In this document: positions 26,446-38,339 of the stretch, piece after piece | How the letters are laid out: each line of letters opens with the position of its first letter | How positions within the stretch are numbered: position 1 is the first letter of the stretch | Source of the DNA: Scenedesmus sp. ARA3 | Taxonomy: Eukaryota > Chlorophyta > Chlorophyceae > Sphaeropleales > Scenedesmaceae | DNA: 64,000 bases | Direction of reading: 5' to 3' | NCBI GenBank assembly: GCA_004335835.1 | Contig: RWJK01001977.1 | Span: forward strand, 373,045-437,044 | Position numbers and translations under genes: made by a program | The notes under the pieces: generated by a model | Told to the model about the DNA's origin: nothing | Database searches by the model: none | What the model saw: only the letters and a program-made list of their open reading frames with translations

Positions 26446-27524
26446 CCGCAACATGTTAAGAGCACGCCACTATGGTAGCTGCTGGTTTTTGCTGACATGA
26501 AATCCACAGAAAGCCGTTGCTGTTTGCCGATTGTATCGCTGTGCATTGTGCACAGTAGCTATAGTTGCAGCACTTGAGACCTCGTGTCTTCATCAGCAGT
26601 TGCTGCTTTGACTTCTTGTGCCCAGTTGGCTGAGTTGCAGCACCTGCTATGAAGCTGGCATTGTTTGTAAGAGCCAAAACTCTTTAGTCACCATGCATGG
26701 GGTCGACGCTGCTTGCACCCGCAGGTGACATCGTGTGCAGCCGGTGCTACCGTAGTACTGTACAGTACATGTAACATGTATTACGTATGCTGTTACCTGC
26801 ATGCCGCCGTTCACCTTCAGATGTGCTCTTGGAATCAGCAGCACCAAATGCAGCACCCTGCCAGGATGCATGCTACCACACAGCAACACAACCTCAAGAA
26901 GCTGCCCATAAATGCATGTCTATCAAACAGCAACAGGCATCCATGAGCAACACTGCAGGCGCGGCACTTTGACAGAGAATTGTGCAGTCACTGGCCTCCC
27001 TCTGTGAAGGGATGCTGACATCATAATTTCCCACAGCCATCGGTGGATGGCCCCTGCCAGCTAAACAGAATAGCACAGGCACCGACTGCACCTGCCTGCA
27101 ACACGAACGCAAACACCGTGTGGGCGGCCACTACGTGCTGCCATGCTTGGCTGCAACCACCTTTATGAACTGGTGGTGCAATACTGCCTGACGACAAACT
27201 GACGTCCCCGCACCGTGAGACTAAGCTCCTTGCCGCAATCTCACATGGAACTCTGCAGATCCCTACTGCAAATGCACCTGCTGCTGGTCTGCAAAGGTGC
27301 ACATGAGCAGCACATTGCTGTGCCGCACTAGGGCAACAAACTATCATTGCAGACACATGCATTGCCCTGTTGTGACGCGTGTCTCAGGTGTCTGACACGC
27401 ATAACATCACATGTAGTCGCGTGACCGGCGCACGCCGCAGCGTAACTAGCAAAGATCCTCTCCCACCATCCATGGAGCTAGCAGCAGGCGCGAGTATCTA
27501 AAGCCTTCGGCTGAACAATCCATG
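26446..27524. other. Region without a supportable gene
   Basis: Only short, uncharacterised frames are seen. It probably holds the downstream flanks of the convergent neighbours. Confidence 0.45.
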
Positions 27525-27746
27525 TCAGCCACCTCGAATGCACAGGGTTGCATACTGCAGATGCAGCTTCAGCAGCAGCTCCCCAATAGCTACAGCAGCG
27601 AGCTCCGCCTCATGCTGCTGGCGCTGTTGCTCCAGCTGCTGCGCCAGGGCTGCTGCCTTAGCAGCACTTGCTGCTGCCAGCCGCTTCTTCCACAGATGTG
27701 CCTGCCTACGCGCTGCCATCTTCTGGCCATGCTGCTGCATGGTGCG

Positions 27747-28234
27747 TTAAAGCGCCTGCTCGTGCGCTTGCTGCTGCGCTGCGTGCCTCTGCTTCAGTGC
27801 CGCCAGCTTGGCCTCCTCCTCCTTCAGGGAGGACTGCTCTGCTGCCAGTTCAGCTTCACACTGCTGTAGCTGCTGCTGCTGCTGGTTGTTGAGGCTCTTG
27901 AACACTTCAGCTTCAGCCTGCAGCTGCCTGTGCTTGATCAGCAGCTGCGCATAGGCTGCCTGCCGCTGCTTGGCCGCCTGCACAGTTTCACAACAGAGAG
28001 GCAGCGCATGGCGTACGACTTGCTGCTGGTTGGGACAGTATGCACAACACAAATGGCTGCATGTATTCAAGTTACAACGCCCTACACAGGCTGCTGCTCG
28101 CAGGATCCACACCCAAACACACGACTCACCGATTCAGGCGAAAAATTCTCATGCTCAGTGGACATCCCAGCAGCCGCAGCAGCAGCAGCTCCAGGAGTGG
28201 CTCCAGGCCTTGGCGAAGATGGAGAGGCCACCAT
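27747..28234 (-). CDS. Short Gln/Glu-rich coiled-coil protein, possibly truncated by a nonsense codon
   Basis: Exon 1 is 28234-28130 (35 codons: Ala-rich, then STEHENFSPES) and exon 2 is 27977-27747, joined in phase 0 with GTGAGT and GTGCAG borders. Exon 2 is almost wholly coiled coil (KQRQAAYAQLLIKHRQLQAE, LKEEEAKLAALKQ) and ends at TAA 27749-27747, giving 111 aa. The same frame resumes after the TAA and continues as coiled coil for 66 more codons to 27525 (RRQAHLWKKRLAAA, ALAQQLEQQRQQHEAEL). This suggests either that the stop is recent, or that an intron or error hides a longer protein. No function is recognised. Confidence 0.5.
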
Positions 28235-28554
28235 TGTACAGCCTGGAATAAGAAGCCTTCAGTGCCTGCGTAAAGCAGCAACACAGCGACATGAGCACAC
28301 AGCAGTGCCACTTAGCAAACCAGCCGGCAAACTGGTGCATTGCTCCTGTATCAGGGCAACAATGAATGCCTGCAATCTGCATACCCACATCAAACGGTGC
28401 AAGTTGGGTATCATGTGATACACGAGGCACGGCGAGCTGCAGTGGTGAGCTTGAAGCAAGTTCTGCAAGCTTGCAGGACAGCTCCCGTTGCAATGCAGGC
28501 CTGATTGTTGACGGCCTGATGTGGCGCTGCATGTTTGCTCTCTGGAACCGTGAG

Positions 28555-28895
28555 GCACACGAGCAAGGATACCTGCAGGGACAGTCGTGGCGTTACGCTG
28601 CAGGTTGACACCCTGAAACAGGGCAGCGGTGCACGTGAGCAAAGCAGCTGCTTGCAGGAACAGTCGTGGTGTGACACTGCAGGTTGAAGTCTCAGAACAG
28701 GGCAGCGGTGCAAGTGAGCAAGGCAGGTGCTTGCAGGAACTGTCGTACTGTGACGCTGCATGTTGAAGTCCTGGAACAGCGCGGCGGGGCACGTGAGCAG
28801 GGCACATGCTTGCAGGATCAGTCGTGGTGTGACGCTGCGTGTCGACATCCTGGGACAGCGCAGCAAGAAATGTGAGCAAGGCGAATGCTTGCAGG
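28555..28895. repeat. 79-bp minisatellite with splice-like motifs in every unit
   Basis: Units begin near 28555, 28631, 28710, 28789 and 28867 (spacing 76, 79, 79, 78). Each plus-strand unit has GTGAGC or a variant, then about 20 bp later CTTGCAGGA, then CAGTCGTGGTGTGAC.. and GGACAGCGC. The array lies upstream of the minus-strand coiled-coil gene. Confidence 0.85.
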
Positions 28896-30337
28896 AAAGG
28901 AATTGTAGAGAGAACAGCACCCAACAGTGTTGTTGAAAGCGCAGAGACCTTCTGTAGTACAATAAGAGAGCAACATGATTTTCTCTGCCTGCACAACTAT
29001 GAGGCAAAGTTGAAGGCGCCACAGCAGCGACGCTGTGCAGCAGTTGTCGGCTAGACGGAAAGCTGCAGGACAGTGCTCAACTGGCCCTAACAGCAGCAAA
29101 AGAAGCAGCAGCAGCAGAAGCGGAACGATAAACTGTCACCGCCGAGCGAAATATGCTCCAAGCTTTAAACCTTCACTCCAAGCTGTTGTGCATGGTTAAG
29201 CTAACAAACCATGCCGCTACAGCCACATGCAGGGGCCCTTGGACAAGAACAGTAGCACTGATGACAGATCACAGTAGCAGCTGCATAGCCTGTGAGCCTC
29301 ACAGTAGCAGCTGCATAGCCTGTGAGCCTCGGAGGCAGGCCTCTTCACGCAAGCACATGAAGACCAGATGAAAGGCTTTGATAAGAAAAGTACAGCCGCA
29401 CACACAGCACATGTCGACGCAACAGCTCCTGCAGGACGCTGGTGCTGGTTGCAGCTCCCTGCCAAAAAGCACACGCATGGCGATTCCTTCTCTGTTTAAG
29501 GGGCCTGGAATCTCCAAATATGTCATAGCCATATCTATCAGGCCATCACCTCTGCAATTGCGCCCGATGCCGAGCACTTCTCGGCAAGACCGGCAAGTCC
29601 AAAGTCGCCTCCAGGAACACTTGCTGCAACTTCGTTGGAAGTTTCGCTGTGATAGGTCTGCGACTAGCTTGAAAACTACCTTCAATAAACTGATCGAGAC
29701 ACAGCAAACGCAGGAGAGCAGTCAGCCCCTGGAAAGTTTCGCCCTGGACAGCTACATCTACACGTGTGCTGTAACCAGCTGCAGCTTGATTTGATTATTG
29801 TGCATGGAATCTTTACGTTACGTGTGCATGGAGATGCCACAAAAACATGGGGTGTCCTGTCATTTTTCAAATTTTGTCACGGGCGTGACTCACCGACCGT
29901 GACTCACGGTGCTAGCATCGCCTGTTTGTTATCAAGAAGTTAGCCGTACTCTACAGAAGCTTACAAGGTATCAGCTGCACCACGAATCCTGCAGCACAGG
30001 TCAGCACAGCTCACCAATCCCCCATGTATGCAGCCAAGACATGCCAAGGTGACTGCTGAAGTTCAGCACAAGTCACAACTTGATCAAGGCGAACTGCCAG
30101 CACGCTGATTACCAGGTACAACTGACACCCTCAAACTGCAGAATGGAATATAGACACAGTCGCAATATCACCCCTGACTTGATCCCCCCTCCCTGTTCAG
30201 AAGATCGGCAGTAACCTCGAGAAGAAGGCCAGTAACCTCACCCATCTGGGGAGCCAATGACAAACTCGTTGGGCAGAGAACGCAACAACCAGAGACCAGT
30301 AATTATTTCGAAGGGCAGGCGCCACAGCAACAGTACG
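28896..30337. other. Region without a supportable gene
   Basis: No phased exons were found. A perfect 30-bp tandem duplication (ACAGTAGCAGCTGCATAGCC and 10 more) lies at 29271-29330. The segment after 29790 is AT-richer. Confidence 0.45.
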
Positions 30338-30398
30338 CTACCACTTGGGCAGAGGTTGGACTGCATTCCACCACGCTACTTGCTGCTCAACAGCAGCT

Positions 30399-30456
<58 letters not shown>

Positions 30457-31441
30457 CTTGCTGCTGTGTGTCAGCAGCTAACTCCTCATGCTCATCGTCG
30501 CTGAGCTCTGGGTAGTCACCATACGCCTGCAGCTGCTGCACTCCGTAGCCAGCATCCTCATCAGCAGCGTGCGAAGCTTCGTGCTGAGCCATGCTGCTGA
30601 CTTCTTCAACAGTAGCACTGGGCTTATTGGGTCCATTGCAGGGCATAAGCCCTTGCACTGCACCGCCCTGCTGTTCAGCTTGGTACCCCTGCTGCTGAAG
30701 GTTTTGATGCTCTTGCTGCTGTTGCACACATCGTGCTTCGTCTGCAGTGCTGTGCGCCCATGACGACGCAGCCATATCGTTATCGCTGCATTGCTCACTG
30801 CCAGGTGCATGTGCCGCAGGCGGTGCCTGGTGCAGCATCTGCACTTCAGGATGCTGCTGCTGCTGCTGCCCCGCAGGCCTGGCACCTGCTGCGGCACCTG
30901 ATGAGCTGAACAGCTGTCTCAGCTTAGCGCTCCAGCCTGATGCAGGCTGAATTGATGGTGCTTGTGGCTGCATGTGCTGCACATTCTGCTGCTGCTGGTT
31001 CTGTTGCGAAGGTTGTTGTTGCGGCTCCAAGTTGCGCTGTTGTAGCGCTGCTGTGTTTGCTGGCATTGCACCTGCTTGAGGCCGAGGAGTGCCATTGATT
31101 GCTGGATTGCCGGCTGACGGTTGTAGAAGCCTGCTGCTGCTGCTGCTGCTGCTGCTGCCAACATGCAGTGTTGTATGACCAGCTGATCGCGGCACAGCTG
31201 CTTTCAAGTTGCCAGGTAGTGCAGCACGCAGCATGCCTTGGTTGCCAGCTGCTGCTGGCTGCCGAGCTTGGCCTGCACTGCTACTGCTGTCACATCCCAG
31301 CAGGGATGTGCGGTTGCTGCGTTGCTCTGCTAGGGAGGAAGTAAGGGACATGGCGCTGGCTGCTGGTGCTGCTCTGCCAAGAGCAGGCATGGGTGTGGGC
31401 TTGCCCCTGAGCGCAAGCTGCTGCAGCTGCCGCATGTGCAT
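30338..31441 (-). CDS. PolyQ low-complexity protein of unknown function
   Basis: A 367-codon uninterrupted frame runs from ATG 31441 to a stop at 30338. It is rich in Gln, Ala, Ser and Pro. It has an SSSSSSSS run, QQQ-rich blocks, an acidic motif (PELSDDEHEELAAD) and a final poly-Q of about 18 (30400-30453), then a short tail with paired Trp (VAWWNAVQPLPKW). CAG orientation on the minus strand agrees with the exonic triplet orientation elsewhere in the window. An upstream minus-strand exon is possible (a stretch at 31660-31445 is open in two frames), so the N-terminus is uncertain. No domain is recognised. Confidence 0.55.
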
Positions 31442-32658
31442 GTGCTGAAGCTGCTGCCTGCGGCATGCGACCAGAGGATAGCATTTCTTTTAGCAGCAGA
31501 TTGCGTATGCCGCAGCCGACCAGACCGTGCCTCAAATTTGCGTCCAACCGCTGCAACAAATGCACAGTACAGCCATGCTGGCTCAACTTCCTTGTGATGT
31601 AGATGCGTAAGCCTGACACACAGTACACTTGGCATGGTGGTGTGCTGAAAGTAGACACAGTCTGCTGCTGGAGGGGCTCACCTGGCTTTAGCTACAGCTT
31701 CTGCTGCATCAGGAGCCAGGCAGGCCGCCCAGGCATCCCCGGCTACCGCGCTGCAAGCTCCTGCAGCTGCACAGCTGTTGTCATGGTGTGCCTGCAGGGC
31801 AATGCATAAAACAAGCGGTATTCAACCTAGTAGGCTTGCAAGCCAATTCCCCACATAAACATGCAAACATGGTTATCTAGACACTGCGCACAGGTGTCAC
31901 CTCAGAGCTGTATGCCTTGTGTGCACAACCATTGTGAAACTGTCAACACAGTGACAGTGGCCGCCAGCGGCTGTGGTGTGGATGGTGGAAACTCACGCCT
32001 GCATGCGATGCCGTGGGCAGCAGTGGCCTACCCGCTGCAGCAGACAGCAGGTGCCAGACCTCTTGTTCTGGCAGTGTGTAAGCCCAGTTCGGGGCCTTGC
32101 TCTGGGCGGGGGACCCTGCAAGTTGCAGGCAGTACAGCAGCTGCCCTGGGCCTGGGAGTGATGACAGTGCAGAGCTCCTGAAACTCTGAACACCAGGTGC
32201 ACAGCGAGGCTCATTAAGAGTTGAGGAGTGGTTTTTGCAATATAAGCGCGCACCAGCCATGCACCATGTGCTCAACATGGTGCCTGTGTGGAGTTCCGGT
32301 GTCCCCAGTGCTGAAATGCTTAAAGGGACGAAGCTATTGCAACACACGCATGGTTACTAACAACTTTTAACCAACCGAATTACCAAATTGGCCAGTGTGG
32401 CATTCAAACGTGGCACCAGACACACAAAGCGCCAAACCCTCGCTGCAGCCCGTGCTACAGCCTCTGCTGTCCCCGCCAGCATTGCATGAACAGCCCGTCG
32501 GTTGCAGATATGTTATGGTTTGGTCCACCGACTGCTGTCTCACAGCTGTTTGCTAGTTTGTGGCAGCATCTGATCTCGGACATTTGGAATGCACGACCGC
32601 AGCTGGTGCCTTGCGTCCTTTAGCCTTATGAAGTAGAACCAAACAAAGTAATCAACGC
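31442..32658. other. Region of uncertain content between the polyQ and VASt genes
   Basis: 31445-31800 on the minus strand may hold 5' exons of the polyQ gene (AG acceptor near 31650, GTGAGC donor near 31682), but the frames do not join cleanly. From 31800 to 32658 I see nothing definite. Confidence 0.35.
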
Positions 32659-35648
32659 ATGGGTGCCCGCGGTAGCAGCAGCGAGTCTGGCTTTGAGCAG
32701 GAGCATAGGGCAAAGGCCAAACGGAGAAGTGCAGCGCCTTTGCAGCCAGGCCTGCAAGTCATCGGTACCCTTCTCGCACTTCGTGTTGGCTATCGGCTCG
32801 CCAAGACAGCAGGTAGGGGTCCCGGCGGGGAGACAGCCCAGCAGGGCTCGGCCTGCATAGAGCTGTTGCAACAGTTTGTTGAGAGCTGTCGCTTCTTGCC
32901 TTTGTCTATCTGCAGTTGGCAGGCTCTTTGCTGAGCCGAAGGTCACGCCAGTCTTTGAAGAGCAGCAGGACAGCTTCCATGCCGTGGAGGTGAGCTGCTT
33001 GGCTACAGTAGATGCTAGATGTGCGCATCTGGACAGCTGGAGGGGCCTAAGAATGCTTGCTCAGCAGGAGCAGTTTACAAGATAGTGACTTCCTCGCACT
33101 ACAGCAGTATTAATGTCCATAATCCATCCTGCATGCCTGCATTGTGCATCCCCAGCGCAGCAGGTCTTCCTGTGCTGCATGCATTCCTGTTTGCATGTGC
33201 AAGCTCCTGCTGTCCTCGCAGCTGCAGCCACACGTATTCCCTCTCCTGCAACCTCCATCCAACAGTTCCACGCATGCTTGTACTTGCTTCCTTGCGCAGC
33301 ACGTGTCAGATGAAGCAGCAAGTGCAGGCGCAACTGCGCGCGAGCAGTGGGTGGTGTGCTCGTTGCCAGCGCCGGATGTGCCGGAGGGCTTCAAGTTGAT
33401 GGCCTCAGAGCACCTGCCCATCAGCACCTACCACTTCTACGAGCAGTTCCTGTCAGTGGACACGACCTGCTTGCAGGACCACCACCGCAGCACAGGGCAG
33501 TACAACTTCAGGAGCAGCAGGTGTGTAGAAGTGCACGCTGCGGCATGAGGCTTGCAGGCAGCAGCTGGACACACAAATAGAAGCACTGAGCAGCTGTAAT
33601 TGCCACATAGATGCTCTTGAGCAGTTGTTGATTATGTGCCAGCAGTGCGAATGCACGCGCCGCGCTTTGCATTTGCAGAGGCACAGCAATGCACCCACAG
33701 CAGCAATGCGCAGTGAGTGCCAGGGAATGCACAGCCCAGCAGTCTGGCAGCACTGTCGTAACCTATACAACCGCAAACTTGTCCTGCAAGGGAATACATG
33801 CTGCCCCTGCCTCCCTCCTGCAGGTGGAAGGGCCCCGAGGGCGCCGACTGCCACTTCTCGCGTCTGTTTGACTTCATGCAGCCCAAGAAGGGCATGTGCA
33901 GCGTCAACGCGCACTGCCTGCAGGAGCAGCGCTTCAGCGTGCACCCGGGCGGCGTGTTTGTGATGCAGACCGACATGCGCATGGAGCACATCCCCTACGC
34001 GGACTACTTCAAGGTGCAGAGCTTCTGGAAGGTGCGCTGGGTGTACTGCAGGCCTGGCCTAGGGTTAACAGCTGCTGGTGATGCATGGATATGCTCTCTC
34101 CTGCAAGCAGCACCGCCCCTAGCCACCCTCCGTCTCTACTGTGTGCAGCAGCAGGTACCCAGCAATGCTATTTACAGCACATAAACACCGCGTGTGCCAA
34201 ACTCTGCTGCTGCTGCTGCTGCTGTATGCAGGCCGAGCCCGACTCTACTGGCATGGGCTGCAACGTGTCCATCCACGTGGCGGTGCCCTTCCTCAAGGGC
34301 TGCCTCATGCGCGGCATCATCGCCAAGACCAGCTTTGGGGACTGCAAGGCCTTCTTCAGCGACTTCCTGGCAAAGGTAGGTGCGGTCATTGTGGCATGTT
34401 TGTGATAGCTTGTACTGCTTGGTGGCTGGTGCTTGCTGCAGCTGTCGATGGCAAGGCCTTCTTCAGCGACTTCCTGGCAAAGGTGGGCAGGCATTATCAG
34501 GTGTTGCATTGTGCGGGTTGCTGTGTGCTGGGGTATTGCGCGCTTGCGGTGGCCTCGTAGCATAGGGTTGGCTGTAGCCAGTGTATGTATGGCTGTGTGT
34601 TGCGTGTCCCTATGCAGCGACTGCAAGGCCTTGTTCAGCCGACTTCCTGGCACAGGTGGGTGCGGTCGCTGTGGCATTTTTGTGCTGGGTTGTACTGCTT
34701 GGTGGCTGGTGCTTGCTGCAGCTGTCGACGGCAAGGCCATCTTCAAGGACTTCCTGGCACAGGTGGGTGAGCCTGCTTGCTTCTGCTGCTTGGATGTGTG
34801 GTGCTTGGCTCTTTGTATGGCCTTGCAGCACGGGGTCAGCTGCACCTCCTCAACAAGCCCGTGTGATGCATGGACCTGTGCAGCCCAGCTGACGCTGCGG
34901 CACATGCACTGCGTTTCACTGTGTAGGTGCAGAACAGCATCTCCACAGAGCTGCTGCCCCAGGCTGCTGCAGCAGCAGCCGCAGCGGAGCAGCTGCTGGG
35001 CGCGTCGCCTGGGCTGCCGGCAGCTGCAGGTGCAGCGGCAGGCATGCTGTCGCCGCGCGCGGGCATGCAGAGCCCCTTCGCCTCTGTGGACGCAGAGGTG
35101 TTTGTGTGCTCTCCACGGCATGCATCAGCAGCCAGCAGCCCTGCACGCCCTGGAATGCAGCAGCAGCACCACCGGCGCGGCGGCTCGCAGTCACGGCAGC
35201 AGCAGGCGGCGGCAGCGGCGCTGGAGCGGCAGCTGAGCAGGGTGGTCAGCGCCAAGCCCAGCTTCGCGCAGCCCATTGCAGAGTTGCGGCTGGTGGGCAG
35301 GTGGGTGCCAGGGCAGTAGCTGCTGCGTGATACCTCAACTTTAATATCGTCAGCGCAGTCGTTGGGGTAAATTTGCAGTGCGACAATCTGCGGAACGAGT
35401 ATCATGCGGCTGAGCTGTAGCACACTCTGTAGACGACTGTGCAGCAGGCATCACATGTCTGCTGATACAGTGTTTTCCTTCTTGCCTCCTTTTTATGCTG
35501 CTGCAGGGCGTCGCGCGCGCAGGAGGTCATCAGCACTGCGCAAGCAATCCTGCTGCTGCTGGTGCTGCTGGTGCAGCTTCTCATGCTGTACGACAACTAC
35601 GTGCTGCACCACAGGCTGGCGCCGCATGCCCAACACCACACATGCTGA
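32659..35648 (+). CDS. VASt-domain (START-like) membrane-anchored protein
   Basis: Seven exons, 32659-32812, 32916-32989, 33300-33520, 33824-34031, 34232-34375, 34927-35300 and 35507-35648, phase correctly into 438 codons. Residues about 100-267 form a VASt domain: an ISTYHFYEQFLS start, the STGQYNFRSSRW core, the HFSRLFDFMQPKKG block, MRMEHIPYADYFKV, and a C-terminal VAVPFLKGCLMRGIIAKTS. The last exon encodes a hydrophobic segment (AILLLLVLLVQLLML) about 20 residues from the C-terminus, so the protein is probably tail-anchored. VASt proteins of yeast (Lam/Ysp2) and plants (VAD1 type) move sterols or lipids at membrane contacts. The N-terminal GRAM domain usual in those relatives is not visible. 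An Ala-rich linker (34927-35300) separates the VASt and membrane parts. Confidence 0.85.
34336..34770 (+). repeat. Four copies of a VASt exon end with splice donor
   Basis: The end of exon 5 (GGCCTTCTTCAGCGACTTCC, donor at 34376) recurs with donors at 34483, 34656 and 34763. The spacing is 107, 173 and 107 bp. The segment between copies 1 and 2 (TGTACTGCTTGGTGGCTGGT and on) recurs between copies 3 and 4, so a doublet was itself duplicated 280 bp away. Confidence 0.92.
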
Positions 35649-38050
35649 TGGCAGTTGCGCAGTGCAGCCGTGCAGTGCGTGGCGCTGCGCAATGACAGAG
35701 ACCTGGTGATCTTGCAGCTGGTGTGATTGGGCTGGCTGTGGCAGCTGGCCCATGACTTTGTGTCACTCAAAATGTGTTTCATTGCATCAGTTGGCTCAGC
35801 ACTAAGTGTGCGCCATTTTTGTCGCCTGCAACTTCATACAGCGTCGTGTTTGGGTTGACAAACGTGCCACTTTGTTTGTTTGGACGTGGCAGGAGAGTGC
35901 TGGCAGTGACTGTGCGCCAAGTTGCAAGCACTGTGTTTTGTAGAGGAGCTGCCAGGGTATGGCCAGTTCCTTGCGTGATTGGTGTTTAGGTTCCTTTTTG
36001 TGAAGGCTACAACACGCCGTGCGCTTGATGGGCCCAGCATGGCAAACGTGTACTGCCCTTTGTACGTTGACCCTTGCACAATGTGGTGGCACATGACCAC
36101 TTGGTAGATCCTTCTGACAGTAGCATCGCTGGCAGTGCAGTGCATCCATTTGCACACATGGCGCTGGTATTTATAATGTTGTGTCGTGTGCAGCACAGTT
36201 GCTGTTGCGACCTTGCGCATGTTGGCGGGCGGAGGAGGTTTGCAAACACCAATGCATTGTAGGCCCAGCGGCCACATTGCGTGCATGTTTGTGGTCTTCT
36301 TGAAGACAGTAAGTGCCAAGGCAGGCTTGGTTTTGCATCGATCTGACTACTGTTGTGCTTGTGGGGTAGCAGAAGACGCTTGCTGCGCAGCTGGATTACA
36401 CCCTTTGTATGCAATTTTGCACCAGCCTGTCAATGCCAGCAAGCCTGGCAGTCATGTTGCTGTGCTGCTGGTACAGGTATGAGCAGCCACAGCTAGCGCC
36501 TACCTCCTGGCATTGAATGTTCCTGTCACCTTCAGTGGGTGTGTGCCATCCAGACAGCTGTTTAACCTGTTTGTGGCAGCTAGCAGCCTCGAGTGGGTTT
36601 CAATTTGTGCCGCCACTGTTAGGCACATAGCGTTGGTGAAACTCGGCATGGCAGCAGGTGGCTCTGCCGCTGACTACTCCTTGTGAGATGTGTTTTCTGG
36701 CTGAAGGAACCAGGCTGTGGCAGCGCTGCAGGTTGTAGCCGGTCTGCCTGCTACTTGCAGAGCGTGATGTGTGTGCTGGGTGTCCCAAGTTGGACTACAC
36801 ATGTGGAGTGTATGAAGGCAGCAGCAGTGGCAGTTATGTAGTAGCCAAGTTCATATTGCAGTGTAGCAGCAGAGCAGTTGCATGTGTTACATTGTCGTAG
36901 TGCTGGGTGCGACATGATCCCAGGCACACTTGCTGCACTTCCAGGTGCTGGGATGATGTGAGACAGCGATGAACTTGCAAGGATAGGACAGACATTACAG
37001 GAGAGGGTACAGGAGAAAAAACACAGGGATGGTGCCAGAAAAAGGAGCCGTAAACATGACAATGCTAGGGCAGTATGCGTGTGGGTGTGGGTGTACTAGT
37101 GTTTCTGGTGTCCTTCAGGTGTATGTGTTTGATTATGCAAGAGGCGTTGTGTCCGGTCTGACTGCTTGCTATGTCTTGTGTGCATTTCACGCCTGCCAGG
37201 CTTGCTGTTGATGGTGCATTTGCGTCGGTGTGCGTAGTCGGGTTGCTTCTGTTGTTGCGGCTTTAGTGTGTAGGTGCCTTCAGGCGACAACTCTCAGCTG
37301 AGAGCCAGCGTTGTGTGCATGCAGTTTATTTGCATGCACCCTTGGGTATGCACGCATGCTGACATGTTAGCACAGCGGCAGTTCAATCAGTATGCTTGGA
37401 AGTCTGATGATTTGAGAGTCAGAGGCGCTTTTGCGGCTGCTATTGTGTGTTTGCTAGACAGGCGACTGCTATTGTGTGTTTGCTAGACAGGCGAGTTGGC
37501 GTTGCACAGGCTGCTTGCTCTGTAGTTTCGCTACCATGTGCGGTGTGCATCAGAGGATAGCTATCCTATAGGTTCTGGCAATGCTTGTTAAATCGGCCTG
37601 AGCTTGCTTTGATACCAGGCTGTAAAGCATGCCTGCCTCTTTGTCGATTGTCAGTAGCCATAGTTGTTTTGCGTGCCACAGCAGCGACTGTGTGTGGATT
37701 TTCAGAAACACACGCAGCGTCTTTGCGCTCAAGGTGGCTGAAGCTCTTGCCAATACCCGCTAGGCAATACTTGGCAGGTGACCTATGGTCGTTGTCTCAG
37801 TAGGCGTTGCATCTGCTGTGAAATTTATGTGCACAGATGTGTGATGTCGAATGCCAGGCAGCCTGACTAGGTGCACTGCATGCTTTCCTTCCTGGTCTGT
37901 GATTTAGTCATGTGTGCAACGATGACCACCTCGCAAGGCTGCACTGTGGATGCATCTAGCAGCGTTCAGCACGCAAGGCTATGCTGTTACTCTTGACGTG
38001 GCACACAGACAGGCTGCTACGTGCCCGGTTGTTGCGTACGTGTCAATGTG
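35649..38050. other. Region without a supportable gene
   Basis: This may include the VASt 3' UTR. A 486-nt minus-strand frame at 35834-36319 is open but unrecognised. A perfect 29-bp tandem duplication (CTGCTATTGTGTGTTTGCTA and on) occupies 37437-37494. Confidence 0.4.
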
Positions 38051-38338
38051 TGCACCTTCGGTCTGCATGTGGTGTGGCTACCTTTTTTGCGTTGGTTGCA
38101 GCAGTCCAGCTGTTTTGCAGTTGCTACCTTTGCCAGCAGCAGTGTTGCATGGCTGCATCTTGAGGTAACAACATATTGGTGATGGTGGTGATGGTCGCAG
38201 CTCATGTTGATCAAATGCCATGCCCGCTATTCGGTTTGAATTCGAGCATGTGTGAAGAGCACAGAACCTCGTTCAAGTTGCAGCGTTACGTCACGACGAT
38301 GACAATCACCAACATCAGCATTTTAGGCCGCTGACCAG
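38051..38338 (+). repeat. Left direct repeat flanking the satellite
   Basis: This roughly 290-bp segment matches 39377-39745. Shared landmarks include GCAGTCCAGC.. against GCAACAGTCCA, TTGCTACC..CCAGCAGCAGTGTTG, GCAGCTCATGTT, AACCTCGTTCAAGTT and ACCAACATCAGCA. Confidence 0.75.
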
Positions 38339-38339
38339 T

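Noticed and set aside
35834..36319. 161-codon minus-strand frame
   Set aside because: It lies directly downstream of the VASt gene, where a 3' UTR is expected, and has no recognised motif; coding status could not be supported.
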